Shown: positions 52,568 to 62,250, counted from the first letter of the stretch. The stretch is DNA of 64,000 nt from Lentzea indica (GCF_012184385.1 NZ_VSRL01000022.1:1-64000); one strand, 5' to 3'. Notes: generated from the letters alone by a model not told the origin. Program-made: numbers and translations.

Positions 52568-54333
52568 CGCAGCTCGAAGGCCGCGAGGAGCTCCAGGCGT
52601 TGGAGATGTTCTGGGAGGAAGTCTCCATCCCGATGCAGGACGTGTGGAACCCGATACCGCCCGCCGCACCCGACCCGAAGCAATTCGCCTTGGGCGAGCG
52701 GGGATTGAGCCCGGCGGCGCGGGTCAACGCGTTGAACACCCTGGCGGCCTACCTCGACCACAAGCGCGACCACATGCTCGGCTACCAGGTCACCGAGGAC
52801 ATGAACGGGTATCAGGAGGACCTGTCCAGGTTCCTCAAGCACCACCTGAACAACCTGGGCGACCCGTTCCAGGTCGGCGGCTACAAGGTCAACACCAAGG
52901 TCGTCGAACAGGCGGTTTTGAACTACTTCGCCAAACTGTGGCACGGCGAGCCGTACAACCAGACGAACAAGGAGTCCTGTTGGGGCTACGTGCTCAGCAT
53001 GGGCTCGACCGAGGGCAACATGTACGCCCTGTGGAACGCCCGCGACTACCTCGCCGGCAGGTTGCTGATCATCGATGAGGAGACGTCGGGCACGCACACG
53101 TACGACCAGCCGGTGCCTGATCCGCACAACCCCAACGCCTACAAACCGGTCGTGTTCTACTCGGAGGACACGCATTACTCCTTCGCCAAGGCCGTCCGTG
53201 TGCTCGACCTGAGGACGTTCGGCGAGTATGGCCGTGAGCACGAGAGGGAGTACAAGAACCCGCTGGGCGGCTCTTGGCCGGACGAGGTGCCGTCCGAGCC
53301 CGGTCCGGACAACAAGCCGTCGACGTACGGCTCGGGCCGGATCGACATCGGCAAGCTCAAGGTCCTCGTGGACTACTTCGCGGGCAAGGGTCACCCGATC
53401 ATCGTGAGTCTCAACTTCGGCAGCACTTTCAAGGGCGCGCTGGACGACGTGCAGAAAGTCTGCGACACCCTGCTGCCGGTGTTCGTCAAGCACAAGCTGC
53501 ACGAGCGTGAGGTCACCTACACCAACGGCAAGAAGCACAAACGCCGCGGCTTCTGGATCCACGTGGACGGCGCGCTCGGCGCGGGCTACATCCCGTTCCT
53601 GCGCATGGCGGCCGACGAGGACAAGTACGAGTTCAAGCCGGACAGCGAGATCCCGAAGTTCGACTTCGGCATCAAGTCGAAGTCGGGCAACATCACCAAG
53701 GACATGGTGTCGTCGATCGCGCTCAGCGGCCACAAGTGGATGGGCGCGCCGTTCCCCACGGGCGTGTTCATGACGAAGGTCAAGTACCAGATGCAGCCGC
53801 CGGACAAGCCTGAGTACATCGGTTCGCTGGACACAACGTTCGCGGGTTCTCGCAACGGCTTCTCGCCGATCGTGCTGTGGGACCACCTGGCCAAGCACCC
53901 GCACGACCGGCAGGTCTCTCTGATCACCCATTCCCACCGGATGGCCGCGTACCTGGAGCAGCAGCTCACTCGGCTGGAGGAGTACTGGATCAAGAAGCAC
54001 AACAAGGAGAAGGGCTTCCTCCAGGTAGCCCGCAGCCCGCTGGCGATCACTGTGCGGTTCCGCAAACCCAACGCGCGGATCGTAGCGAAGTGGTCGCTGT
54101 CGACGGTCACGATGCTGATGACACCGGGCAACCCGGAGACCAGGGCGGAGATAGCCCACGTCTTCCTGATGTCGTCGGCGACGCAGGACAAGATCGACGC
54201 GTTCATCGCCGACCTGCACGCCCCGGACGCGTTCAACCCGAACGTCAAGGAGCCGTTCGCAGCCCCGACCCAAACCTTCGACGGGATAACCCTCGAAGCG
54301 GTCAACCCCTTCGGCGACCGAGGCTTCGCGTAA
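52564..54333 (+). CDS. PLP-dependent group II amino-acid decarboxylase-like protein
   Basis: A 589-residue fold-type I decarboxylase, with GTG 52564 overlapping the peptidase stop. It shows SMGSTEGNMYALWNARDYL (cofactor phosphate region), FYSEDTHYSFAKAVRVL (ring-stacking His), HVDGALGAGYIPFL (PLP Asp) and the Schiff-base Lys in LSGHKWMGAPFPTGVF. This is the histidine/glutamate/tyrosine decarboxylase group, with an N-terminal extension and a long inserted loop (about 220-245). The amino-acid substrate is uncertain. Coupling to a dipeptidase suggests a two-step route from a peptide or conjugated amino acid to an amine. Confidence 0.9.
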   Translation: MTQLEGREELQALEMFWEEVSIPMQDVWNPIPPAAPDPKQFALGERGLSPAARVNALNTLAAYLDHKRDHMLGYQVTEDMNGYQEDLSRFLKHHLNNLGDPFQVGGYKVNTKVVEQAVLNYFAKLWHGEPYNQTNKESCWGYVLSMGSTEGNMYALWNARDYLAGRLLIIDEETSGTHTYDQPVPDPHNPNAYKPVVFYSEDTHYSFAKAVRVLDLRTFGEYGREHEREYKNPLGGSWPDEVPSEPGPDNKPSTYGSGRIDIGKLKVLVDYFAGKGHPIIVSLNFGSTFKGALDDVQKVCDTLLPVFVKHKLHEREVTYTNGKKHKRRGFWIHVDGALGAGYIPFLRMAADEDKYEFKPDSEIPKFDFGIKSKSGNITKDMVSSIALSGHKWMGAPFPTGVFMTKVKYQMQPPDKPEYIGSLDTTFAGSRNGFSPIVLWDHLAKHPHDRQVSLITHSHRMAAYLEQQLTRLEEYWIKKHNKEKGFLQVARSPLAITVRFRKPNARIVAKWSLSTVTMLMTPGNPETRAEIAHVFLMSSATQDKIDAFIADLHAPDAFNPNVKEPFAAPTQTFDGITLEAVNPFGDRGFA

Positions 54334-54369
54334 CGAGAACACCCATCTCAACCAGATGATCCGAAACCC

Positions 54370-54406
54370 GGCCCAGGACGGCGCCACAAGCGCGCAGTCC
54401 TGGGCC
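54370..54406. terminator. Hairpin terminator after the decarboxylase
   Basis: Perfect 10-bp arms GGCCCAGGAC and GTCCTGGGCC, with an inner GCGC pairing, 37 bp after the decarboxylase stop. Confidence 0.8.
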
Positions 54407-54699
54407 GCCCTTCATACCCAACGCGCCTTGCCTCCGGAAGTGGGACTGCGGGACGCGTCAGCACTGCCCGATGGTTGCGGGTCCGGTGAGCGTGACGGTG
54501 AGGCGTACGAGAGGAACCGGCGTTGACGTCCAACTTCCAAGTCGCCTTGTACAGCGGGGACACGATCACTCGAGCATGCTCTCAGCCTGGGAGAGATGCG
54601 CTGCCACGCTGCGGTGACGACTTTTCGAGCGGCACACCATGCCCGTTGTTCGCTAGGACGCGAGGTCACGGGCGAGGGCGCCCAGCAGTCGGCGCAACC

Positions 54700-55413
54700 C
54701 TCTACCGGATGTTCCCCAAGCTCGAGCACGACGTCGTCACGTGGAAAAGCGCCTTCCGGCCTGCCCCTGAACGAGTTCACCGCCACTCCACGCCCCTGGA
54801 CGGCGTGCCGCCGTTCGTGTGGCACGGCGCCATCCGCAACCCCGACGTGGCCCGGCTGGCGGGTCGACACGGCGACGGGTTCTTCGCCAACCACATCTTC
54901 TGGCCGGCTAGTCACACCCGGCAGATGGTTTCGCTGTACCGGGGCGCGTTCGAACAGGCCGGTCACGGAACGGCCGAGCAGGCGATCGTCGGGCTCGGCG
55001 GTCAGGTCTTCGTCCGCGAACGCAGCCAGGACGCGGTGAACGAGCTCCGTCCCTACTTCGGCCACGCACCGGGGTACGGGCACGGGCCCTTGCTCGAGGA
55101 CTTCATGGCCAGCACGCCCCTCACCGTTGGCAGCCCTCAGCAGATCATCGAGCGGACGTTGGCATTCCGCGAGTACGTTGGCGACTACCAACGCCAGCTC
55201 TTCCTCATCGACCACGCGGGGCTGCCACTGAAAACGGTGCTGGAACAACTCGACCTTCTCGGCGAGCACGTGATCCCGGTGCTGCGCAAGGAGTTCATGG
55301 TCAACCGGCCAGCGCACGTCCCTGACGAACGGACCCACCCACGAAGCACGCCGCCGACGCCACGCCGATCGGGTATCCGCCACGTTGGGTCGCCAGCCGA
55401 GGGTTGGCCTTGA
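54700..55413 (+). pseudogene. Luciferase-like (LLM) flavin oxidoreductase, 5'-truncated and frameshifted
   Basis: The frame from about 54800 to 55413 reads LDGVPPFVWHGAIRNPDVARLAG, then HGDGFFANHIFWPASHTRQMVSLYRGAFEQAGHG and AIVGLGGQVFVRERS. This is the C-terminal half of an F420/FMN-type LLM oxidoreductase. Just upstream, PLNEFTATPRP, which belongs between FRP and LDGVPP, lies in a second frame, so two nearby indels compensate. The N-terminal flavin-binding half is unrecognisable at 54407-54700. The C-terminus is extended by an Arg/Pro-rich tail. Probably non-functional. Confidence 0.65.
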
Positions 55414-55446
55414 GCAGATCCACCGGTGACCGAGGGAGGTACAAAT

Positions 55447-55920
55447 GTGGAGGAGAGCGATGTGAACAACGACAGCGCGATCGACGGTGCGCAGTGGGAC
55501 GTGGCCGAGGACGACGGGGTGCTCGACACCTCCGACACCCTGGACGATGATCGGGTAGCTGATCCGCTCGACACGGGAGTGGCGGCAGCGGACCGCTGGG
55601 CCGGCGCCAACAGCTTCGGCACAACGCCCGCCGAGGCACGGACCGGGGAATCCCTGGCGCAGCTGCTCGCCGCGGAGGAACCAGACGTCGACCCGTACGC
55701 AGAGGTGTCCGACGACGAAGATGAGCTCATCCGGCGCGGTTACGACCTGGAGCCGCGCGCAGGGAGGCTCGTCGCCTACGACAAGGGCTTCGGTGACGAC
55801 GATGAGGCCGATGCGGTGGCGTGGGACGCTGGGATCGACGGCGGCGGCGCCAGCGCTGAAGAAGCCGCTATGCATCTGGTCGTCGACCCAGACGGATCAG
55901 GCGACGGCCCCCTGCGGTGA
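55447..55920 (+). CDS. DUF5709-like acidic protein
   Basis: A 157-residue very acidic, probably soluble protein. GTG 55447 follows AGGGAGGT; GTG 55426 is an alternative. The C-terminal region SDDEDELIRRGYDLEPRAGRLVA, DAVAWDAGIDGGGASAEEAAMHLV matches the DUF5709 pattern common in actinomycetes. The function is unknown. The N-terminal half is low complexity (Asp/Thr-rich). It stands alone between pseudogenes. Confidence 0.7.
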   Translation: MEESDVNNDSAIDGAQWDVAEDDGVLDTSDTLDDDRVADPLDTGVAAADRWAGANSFGTTPAEARTGESLAQLLAAEEPDVDPYAEVSDDEDELIRRGYDLEPRAGRLVAYDKGFGDDDEADAVAWDAGIDGGGASAEEAAMHLVVDPDGSGDGPLR

Positions 55921-55959
55921 GTCGCATTGAACCGGCCGCTCTGTGGAACGCGGCTCATA

Positions 55960-56410
55960 GGTCACGACACTGCCAAGCGAGTGGCTGACCACCACCGGAG
56001 TCTCGGCGCAGGTGCAGCAACGACGCGTGAGATCGCCTTCGCACGGACAGACGGATGTAAGCCGAGCAGTCGAACATCCTGGCGCTGGGCGACGGCAGAT
56101 TGCGGTATGGCCAGGCGAAGACCGCTCTGACCGCCGTGTTGGTGTCCTGGACATCGTCGGTTGGTTCGGCAACCAGTTCGCTCAGCACCAGGTGACGTCC
56201 GGCTGCAGCTCGTTCGCTGGAGACTCGTAGGGCCAGAGGCAGACGTCCGCACTGGTTGACCAAGGTCTGGGCGGCACCCAGCTCGACATCACCCAGGCGG
56301 CACCGACAAGATCGCGTGCCAGGCCAAGAGAATCTTTGGTGGACAACGGATCCAGCGTCAGGCGCTGCCGCCGACCGCGTGCACGTCGAGTAGGGGCCAG
56401 AGCGATCCCT
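55960..56410 (-). pseudogene. Fragment of an AfsR/SARP-type NB-ARC regulator
   Basis: The minus strand reads LGAAQTLVNQCGRLPLALRVSSERAAAG, then LSELVAEP and NTAVRAVFAWPYRNLPSPSARMF. One frame over, VRLLGLHPSVRAKAI follows. This is the GLPLA and winged-helix region of NB-ARC domains in SARP/AfsR regulators. The P-loop, the BTAD domain and the TPRs are missing and the frame is broken. It is a remnant only. Confidence 0.65.
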
Positions 56411-56412
56411 GA

Positions 56413-57090
56413 TCACTCAATCCTGGACAGAACCCATGGGTCAGCGATCAGCGACTGGTCGCTGGAGGCAGGGCCGAGCAGGGCGATGCACGCGGCAACG
56501 GCGAATTCGGTGTTGTCGCTGATGCGTCCGCCGTCCTCCACGGTGGTGGCGGTCAGCTCGCGCAGTCCGCCGAGCAGGATGATCGCGAGTTGCCGGGACA
56601 CCGGCTCGGCGCGGACAACGCGCCAAGCCTCTGTGTCGCACAGCGTCTGGATCATGGTGACGAAGGCCTCCATCGTGTCTCGTTGCAGCCGGCGCGCCGC
56701 AGCGCCGAGCGATGGCACCTCGCGGATCCAGCTGAGTGTGATCGCGGGCTGGGCTTGCGCGCAGGCGATCCAGGCCTCAACGGCCTGTCGCACCTGGCTG
56801 GTCCACGGTGCGTCTCGGTCGACGGCGGCGGAGATCTGACGGATCATCTGCGCGTTCGCGTCCGTGAGAAGTGCGACGAAACAGGCTTCCTTGTCGGAGA
56901 AGTGTTCGTAGAACGTCCGGCGTGAGGTGCGCGCGCGACGCACGATGTCGGCGACCGTGGTCCTCCGGTAGCCCTCTTCCACGATCGACGCGGCGAGGCC
57001 GTCGAGCAACCGCAGGCGAAAGTCCCCTTGGTCGCCGCTCGCGCCCGCTTTGGCGTGGTCCCCGTGCCGCACAGTCGTCACGGTGGTCAC
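56413..57090 (-). CDS. TetR-family transcriptional regulator
   Basis: A 225-residue repressor, with GTG 57090 giving VTTVTTVRHGDH. The N-terminal HTH is TVADIVRRARTSRRTFYEHFSDKEACFVALL. The ligand domain has a long helix with WIACAQAQPAITLSWIREVPSLG and ARRLQRDTMEAFV. It is divergent from a P450-SDR-flavin monooxygenase-MFS unit, and the gap holds several GTACC half-sites (57128-57170). It probably represses that unit and itself until a ligand binds, in the manner of EthR with EthA. Confidence 0.88.
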   Translation of the reverse strand: MTTVTTVRHGDHAKAGASGDQGDFRLRLLDGLAASIVEEGYRRTTVADIVRRARTSRRTFYEHFSDKEACFVALLTDANAQMIRQISAAVDRDAPWTSQVRQAVEAWIACAQAQPAITLSWIREVPSLGAAARRLQRDTMEAFVTMIQTLCDTEAWRVVRAEPVSRQLAIILLGGLRELTATTVEDGGRISDNTEFAVAACIALLGPASSDQSLIADPWVLSRIE

Positions 57091-57127
57091 GTTATTACCT
57101 CTGGTCCGACGACGCTCTTGCCCCGAC

Positions 57128-57170
57128 TGGTACCAGGGCGTACCGTGTCGGCGGTACGCTCGCGTACCGC
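57128..57170. promoter_or_regulatory. Clustered GGTAC/GTACC operator sites
   Basis: A perfect dyad GCGGTACGC-TC-GCGTACCGC spans 57151-57170. Further half-sites GCGTACCG (57138-57145) and TGGTACCA (57129-57136) lie directly upstream. The array covers the region just before the P450 gene, which starts at 57191. It is the likely TetR operator and may also overlap the promoter. Confidence 0.75.
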
Positions 57171-57190
57171 GCTGAGAAGGTGTTGTCCAG

Positions 57191-58522
57191 ATGACGACCA
57201 CCACGCTTCCTCCAGGTCCGTCGACGCCTCGATTCGTGCAGGCCGCCTATGCGCTGACCGTTCCGCGGCGGGGGCTGTACCAGATGCGCGACCGTTACGG
57301 GGACGCTTTCACCGTCAACGTGCCGACGTTCGGCAACGCGCTGATCATCAGCGATCCGGCCGAGGTCAAGCAGCTGTTCCTGGCCAGCCCTGACGACGTG
57401 GACAAACCGGACCGCAATCTCGGACGGGTCCTGGGGCCCGGTTCCATGTTCGCGCTCGTGGGGGAGGAGCATCGCAGGAGGCGCAAGCTGCTCGCACCAC
57501 CATTGCACGGCCGTCGGCTGGCGGCCTACGAGAGGATCGTCGAAGAGGAAACGACGCGTGAGCTGGCGACGTGGCCGCAGGACCGTGCCTTCGCCACGCT
57601 GCCGTCGATGATGCGCGTCACGTTGAACGTCATCCTGCGCGCGGTGTTCGGCGCCGAGGGTGCCGAGTTCTCAGTGCTGCGCGGCCTACTTCCGCGGTTT
57701 GTCAAACTCGGCTCGTGGCTGGCTGTGCTGCCTGTGCCCAAAGCCGGCCACGGACGGTGGAACCCGTGGAGGCGGTTCCTGGCGATGCGCGCTGAGTACG
57801 ACGCGATCGTGGAACGACTGATCACCAAGGCGGAGCGGGACGGGCACCTCGACGAGCGGGACGACGTCCTCTCGTTGATGCTGCAAAGTCGTTACTACGA
57901 CGACTCGCCAATGAGCCGCAGCGACATCGCCGATCAACTGCTCACACTGCTGGCCGCTGGGCACGAGACCACGGCGACGACGCTCGCGTGGGCGGTTGAG
58001 CGCCTTCGCCGTCACCCCGCGGTCCTGCGCTCGCTCGTCGAGGAGGTGGACGCCGGTGGCAGCGCGTTGCTCGAAGCCACGATCCTCGAGGTACAGCGCA
58101 CCCGGCCGGTTGTCGATCTCGTGGGGCGGCAGGTGAAGACCGATGGCTTCCAGGTGGGACGGTGGATCGTGCCCGAGGGGTACGTGGTGCTGGTCGGCAT
58201 CGCCCTGATCCACGACAACGAATCAGTGTTTCCGAACGCACGAACGTTCGATCCGACCCGCTTCCTGGCTGCCCGGCCGGACTTGTACCAGTGGATCCCG
58301 TTCGGTGGCGGCACCCGGCGGTGCCTCGGCGCCGCGTTCGCCGGCATGGAGATGAACGTGGTCCTCCGCACCGTGCTGCGTGCCGTCACGCTGATGCTGA
58401 CCGACGAACCCGGCGAGCGTTGGCACTCGCGCGGCATCGCCAACGCCCCCGCCAAGGGAGGTCGGACGATCGTTCGCCGCCGGACCGCCAGCCGCGGCCA
58501 GGCCCACCGAGCACCGTCATGA
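57191..58522 (+). CDS. Cytochrome P450 (P450-D)
   Basis: A 443-residue P450 of the class common in mycobacteria and related actinomycetes (N-terminal PPGPSTPRFVQAAYALTVPRRGL, without a membrane anchor). I-helix LLAAGHETTATTLAW, ExxR as EVQR, heme loop FGGGTRRCLGAAFAGME. It opens a four-gene unit with a short-chain dehydrogenase, a flavin monooxygenase and an MFS transporter, under the divergent TetR regulator. The set looks like lipid, steroid or xenobiotic oxidation rather than part of the PABA pathway. Confidence 0.92.
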   Translation: MTTTTLPPGPSTPRFVQAAYALTVPRRGLYQMRDRYGDAFTVNVPTFGNALIISDPAEVKQLFLASPDDVDKPDRNLGRVLGPGSMFALVGEEHRRRRKLLAPPLHGRRLAAYERIVEEETTRELATWPQDRAFATLPSMMRVTLNVILRAVFGAEGAEFSVLRGLLPRFVKLGSWLAVLPVPKAGHGRWNPWRRFLAMRAEYDAIVERLITKAERDGHLDERDDVLSLMLQSRYYDDSPMSRSDIADQLLTLLAAGHETTATTLAWAVERLRRHPAVLRSLVEEVDAGGSALLEATILEVQRTRPVVDLVGRQVKTDGFQVGRWIVPEGYVVLVGIALIHDNESVFPNARTFDPTRFLAARPDLYQWIPFGGGTRRCLGAAFAGMEMNVVLRTVLRAVTLMLTDEPGERWHSRGIANAPAKGGRTIVRRRTASRGQAHRAPS

Positions 58523-58543
58523 GGCAGCAGGCAAGGGGGACCA

Positions 58544-59383
58544 ATGCCTCGACGACCTCCTAAGATCGCAGGCCGTCCCGTGGTGATCACCGGCGCAGCG
58601 TCCGGCATCGGCCGCAGCCTGGCCCTGCGTCTGTCGGGGCTGGGTTCTCCCGTGGCCCTCGCCGACATGGACGAGGCCCGGTTGAGCACGGTTGCGACGT
58701 CGTTGTGCGGCCCGGTGCTCAGCCGCGTTCTCGACGTCCGCGATGCGGCCGCGCAGCAGCGGTTCGCCAACGAGGTGCGCGAGTGGCTCCCAGCTCCTCT
58801 GGTTGCGGTGTTCAACAACGCCGGCGTCGCGGTGACCTCGGCCGTCCTGCACACCGTGCCAGAGGACGACGAGTGGCTGTTCGACATCAACTTCTGGGGA
58901 GTGGTCCACGGTACCCGTGCGTTCCTGCCGATCCTCGTCCACCAGAACGACGGCGTCATCGTGAACACCTCGAGCGTGTTCGGCCTGCTCGGCATGCCGC
59001 ACCAGAGCGCCTACTGCGCCTCCAAGTTCGCCATCCGCGGATTCACCGACGCGCTGCGCCAGGAACTGCGCGGCACCGGCGTGCGCGCCGTGACCATCCA
59101 TCCGGGCGGCATCACCACGAACATCGCCCGCAACGCGCGCATGCGCACCGACCCCGAGGGTCTCGGGCGGACGAAGGAACAGATGGCGGCGCAGTTCGAG
59201 GCCGCCACGATGACATCGCCGGACAGGGCGGCAGCGATCATCCACCGTGGCGTCGAGCGCGGCAAGGCACGGATTCTCGTCGGACCGGACGCCTACCTGT
59301 TCGACGCTCTTGCCCGGATCACGCCCACCCACTACCACGCCGTCGTCTCGCGTCTGCGGGCCAGACGGAGGGAGTCCGTGTGA
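58544..59383 (+). CDS. Short-chain dehydrogenase/reductase
   Basis: A 279-residue SDR. The NAD(P)-binding motif is VITGAASGIGRSLAL. The family NNAG is present as FNNAGVAV. The catalytic Ser/Tyr/Lys are in VNTSSVFG and YCASKFAIRG. The C-terminus ends VSRLRARRRESV, and the stop overlaps the GTG of the monooxygenase gene (GTGA). It starts 21 bp after P450-D. It probably interconverts an alcohol and a ketone between the P450 and Baeyer-Villiger steps. Confidence 0.93.
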   Translation: MPRRPPKIAGRPVVITGAASGIGRSLALRLSGLGSPVALADMDEARLSTVATSLCGPVLSRVLDVRDAAAQQRFANEVREWLPAPLVAVFNNAGVAVTSAVLHTVPEDDEWLFDINFWGVVHGTRAFLPILVHQNDGVIVNTSSVFGLLGMPHQSAYCASKFAIRGFTDALRQELRGTGVRAVTIHPGGITTNIARNARMRTDPEGLGRTKEQMAAQFEAATMTSPDRAAAIIHRGVERGKARILVGPDAYLFDALARITPTHYHAVVSRLRARRRESV

Positions 59384-60870
59384 CTACGACGACCGAGCAC
59401 CTCGACGTGCTCATCATCGGCGCCGGTCTGTCCGGCATCGGAGCGGCACACCACATCCAGTCAGCCCTGCCCGGCCGGACCTACGCAGTCCTCGAGGCGC
59501 GCGACACGATCGGCGGCACCTGGGACCTGTTCCGGTACCCCGGTGTGCGGTCCGACTCCGACATGCACACGCTCGGCTACCGGTTCCGGCCGTGGACGCA
59601 GGCCAAGGCCATCGCCGACGGACCGTCGATCCTCCGCTACATCCGCGACACCGCCGCAGAGGCGGGCATCGACCAGCACATCCGTTTCGGGCACCGGACG
59701 GTGCGCGCGGAATGGTCCACATCGGACGCGTGCTGGACGGTGGAGGTGGTCCACCGCGACGAAAAGGTCCGACTGACCGCTGGCTTCTTGTACGTCTGCA
59801 CCGGCTACTACCACTACGACGCCGGCCATGTACCCCACTTTCCCGGCATCGAACGGTTCGGCGGGACCGTCGTTCACCCGCAGCACTGGCCGGAGGACCT
59901 CGACCACGCAGGCAAGAAAGTGATCGTGATCGGCAGCGGCGCGACGGCCGTCACGCTCGTACCCGCCATGGCTGCGAGTGCCGCACACGTGACGATGCTG
60001 CAGCGCTCGCCCACATACGTCATGCCGTTGCCGTCGGAGGACGTTGTCGCGAAGATGTTGCGGCGCCTGCTCGGCACACGACACGCATACCCGATCGTGC
60101 GGTGGAAGAACGTTGCGGTGGGCACGCTGATCTACCAGCTCAGCAGACGCCGTCCGCACATCGTGAAGTCGGTGCTCCGCAAGGCGGCGATCCGACGACT
60201 GCCGCCCGGCTACGACATCGACATGCACTTCAAGCCCCGCTACCAACCGTGGGACCAACGGCTGTGCTTCGCGCCCGACGGCGACCTGTTCGCCACGATC
60301 AACCAGGGACGGGTGTCCGTCGTGACCGATCGCGTCGCGGAGTTCACCGAGGCGGGGCTGCGCCTGGAATCGGGCGCCGAACTCGAGGCGGACGTTGTCG
60401 TCACCGCCACCGGACTGCGACTGCTCGCCCTCGGCGGCATCCGGCTCGCCGTCGACGGCCGCGAGGTCGAGCTCCCGAAGACCATGGCGTACAAGGGCAT
60501 GATGCTCAGCGGGCTGCCGAACCTCGCCTTCACGGTCGGCTACACGAACGCGTCGTGGACACTGAAGGCGGACCTCGTCAGCGAGTACGTGGTACGCCTG
60601 CTGCGGTATCTCGACACCCACGGCTACGACCAGTGCACACCGACCAACGACGATCCGGCCGTCACCGAGCAGCCACTGCTGGACTTCCAAGCCGGTTACG
60701 TGCTGCGGTCCATCGACGAGTTCCCGAAAGCCGGCTCGCGGCCACCGTGGCGGCTCGGCATGAGCTACGCGCACGACCTGCTGAAGCTGCGGCACGGCCC
60801 GATCGACGACGGCGCCATGCGGTTCTCCCGCCGCCCTGTGCCCCACAAGGCCCTTCGCCAGCAGGCATAA
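59380..60870 (+). CDS. Flavin-dependent monooxygenase, EthA-like Baeyer-Villiger type
   Basis: A 496-residue class B flavoprotein, with GTG 59380. The FAD motif is IIGAGLSGIGAAHH, followed by EARDTIGGTWDLFRYPGVRSDSDMHTLGYRF. The BVMO fingerprint appears as FPGIERFGGTVVHPQHWPEDL, then the NADPH-binding VIVIGSGATAVTL. This is the EthA/MymA group, which inserts oxygen next to ketones or oxidises thioamides. With a TetR regulator next door the arrangement parallels EthR-EthA. The likely role is oxidation of a ketone produced by the P450 and SDR. Confidence 0.92.
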   Translation: MTTTTEHLDVLIIGAGLSGIGAAHHIQSALPGRTYAVLEARDTIGGTWDLFRYPGVRSDSDMHTLGYRFRPWTQAKAIADGPSILRYIRDTAAEAGIDQHIRFGHRTVRAEWSTSDACWTVEVVHRDEKVRLTAGFLYVCTGYYHYDAGHVPHFPGIERFGGTVVHPQHWPEDLDHAGKKVIVIGSGATAVTLVPAMAASAAHVTMLQRSPTYVMPLPSEDVVAKMLRRLLGTRHAYPIVRWKNVAVGTLIYQLSRRRPHIVKSVLRKAAIRRLPPGYDIDMHFKPRYQPWDQRLCFAPDGDLFATINQGRVSVVTDRVAEFTEAGLRLESGAELEADVVVTATGLRLLALGGIRLAVDGREVELPKTMAYKGMMLSGLPNLAFTVGYTNASWTLKADLVSEYVVRLLRYLDTHGYDQCTPTNDDPAVTEQPLLDFQAGYVLRSIDEFPKAGSRPPWRLGMSYAHDLLKLRHGPIDDGAMRFSRRPVPHKALRQQA

Positions 60871-60940
60871 CTCACCAACACTGCCCTGCAGGCGAGTACG
60901 GGCGTCCTACAGCCGTCTCGACAATTCTGGGAGATGTCCG

Positions 60941-62215
60941 GTGCCACCGTTCTACGCGCGCGAGTTGACGCGGTATCCAACGGGTTCCCGGCGACTGCGC
61001 TATCTGCTGATGGCGGTACTGGCGAGCCTCATCGTCAACTTCGAGGGCCAGCTCTCGCCCGTCGTGCCGCTGTTGCTCGAAGACATGGGGATGTCGCTGA
61101 AGACCTACGGCCTGATCGGTGCGCTGGCCGTGGCCGTTGGCGGCGTCTCGGCCGCGATCGGTGGCCGGATCGCCGACCGGCACGGCCGCGTCGTGCTGTT
61201 GATACCCGCGCTGGTGCTCGCCGCCGTGTGCAACCTCGCGACCGTGCTGGTGCAGACGCCGACGCAGTTTCTGCTGGTGCGCTGCATACTCTTGTTCATC
61301 GAGGGCGCGGCGGTCACGAGGACCGCCGGCCTGGTCCGTGACTTCTCGCCGCGGCTGGGACGTGCCACGGCGTTCGGTTTCTGGACGTGGGGACCGGTCG
61401 GTGCCAACTTCCTGGCCGCCGGCCTCGCGGGCGCAACGCTGTCGATCTTGGCGAGCTGGCGGTCGCAGGTAATCATCATGGGCACCATCGCGCTGGCGTC
61501 CTCCGTCGTGATCATGTTCTTCATCGCGGATCTGTCACCGAAGTTGCGGGCGCGCGTCATCACGTCCGAGTCGGACATGGCCATGGCGGAACGAAGCGTG
61601 GTCGACCTGCGCCTCACCAAGGGACTCATGGCACACCGGGTCTTCTGGGCACATCTCGTGGGCATCACACTGTGGTTGGTCTGGTACTGGACGATGCACA
61701 TCTTCGGACCAACACTGCTGGTGCAGGCGTTCGGCCTGGCCGAGAGCCGAGCCGCGGCCGTCATGGCCGTCACCTGGGCGTTCAACCTGCTGGCGCTCGT
61801 CGCCGCCGGACGGCTGTCCGATCGCCTGCAGGCGCGCAAGCCGGTGATCCTCGCCGGCGTGGTCAGCGGCATCGTCGGCATGGCGGCGCTCATCGCCGTG
61901 GTCGACAGCGGGAAGGCGAACGTCGGACTGTTGGTCGGGCTCAACGCGCTGCTCGGCATCGCGATGGCGGCGGTGTACGCGCCCTGGATGGCGCTCTTTT
62001 CCGAGGACGTGGAGGATCTGCGGCCGGACCTGCAGGCCACGGCATGGGGCGGTTTCGGCCTGTCCGTCCGGCTCATGATCGTGGTCGTGCTGATCATGTC
62101 GCCAGTCGTCGCGGCCGACGGTACGAGATGGAGCCAGTGGCTGCTGATCGCGATGCTGTGCAATGTGCTCTTCCTGCCCCTTGTCTTCCTGCTCGGCGGA
62201 CGCTGGCGCCGCTGA
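60941..62215 (+). CDS. MFS transporter
   Basis: A 424-residue 12-segment major facilitator, starting at GTG 60941. Loop 2-3 has GGRIADRHGRVVLL; later AGRLSDRLQARKPV. Segments LMAVLASLIVNFEGQLSPVVPLLLED and YAPWMALFSEDVEDL are typical of drug/metabolite efflux members. It follows the monooxygenase by 70 bp and may be the exit or entry pump of the same unit. Confidence 0.85.
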   Translation: MPPFYARELTRYPTGSRRLRYLLMAVLASLIVNFEGQLSPVVPLLLEDMGMSLKTYGLIGALAVAVGGVSAAIGGRIADRHGRVVLLIPALVLAAVCNLATVLVQTPTQFLLVRCILLFIEGAAVTRTAGLVRDFSPRLGRATAFGFWTWGPVGANFLAAGLAGATLSILASWRSQVIIMGTIALASSVVIMFFIADLSPKLRARVITSESDMAMAERSVVDLRLTKGLMAHRVFWAHLVGITLWLVWYWTMHIFGPTLLVQAFGLAESRAAAVMAVTWAFNLLALVAAGRLSDRLQARKPVILAGVVSGIVGMAALIAVVDSGKANVGLLVGLNALLGIAMAAVYAPWMALFSEDVEDLRPDLQATAWGGFGLSVRLMIVVVLIMSPVVAADGTRWSQWLLIAMLCNVLFLPLVFLLGGRWRR

Positions 62216-62250
62216 ACAGGCAACGCGCAACCCGTGCACGGTTCCGTCTC

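Noticed and set aside
50759-54387. Long minus-strand open frames opposite the M20 peptidase and decarboxylase
   Set aside because: No recognisable domains, and the plus-strand genes carry complete active sites.
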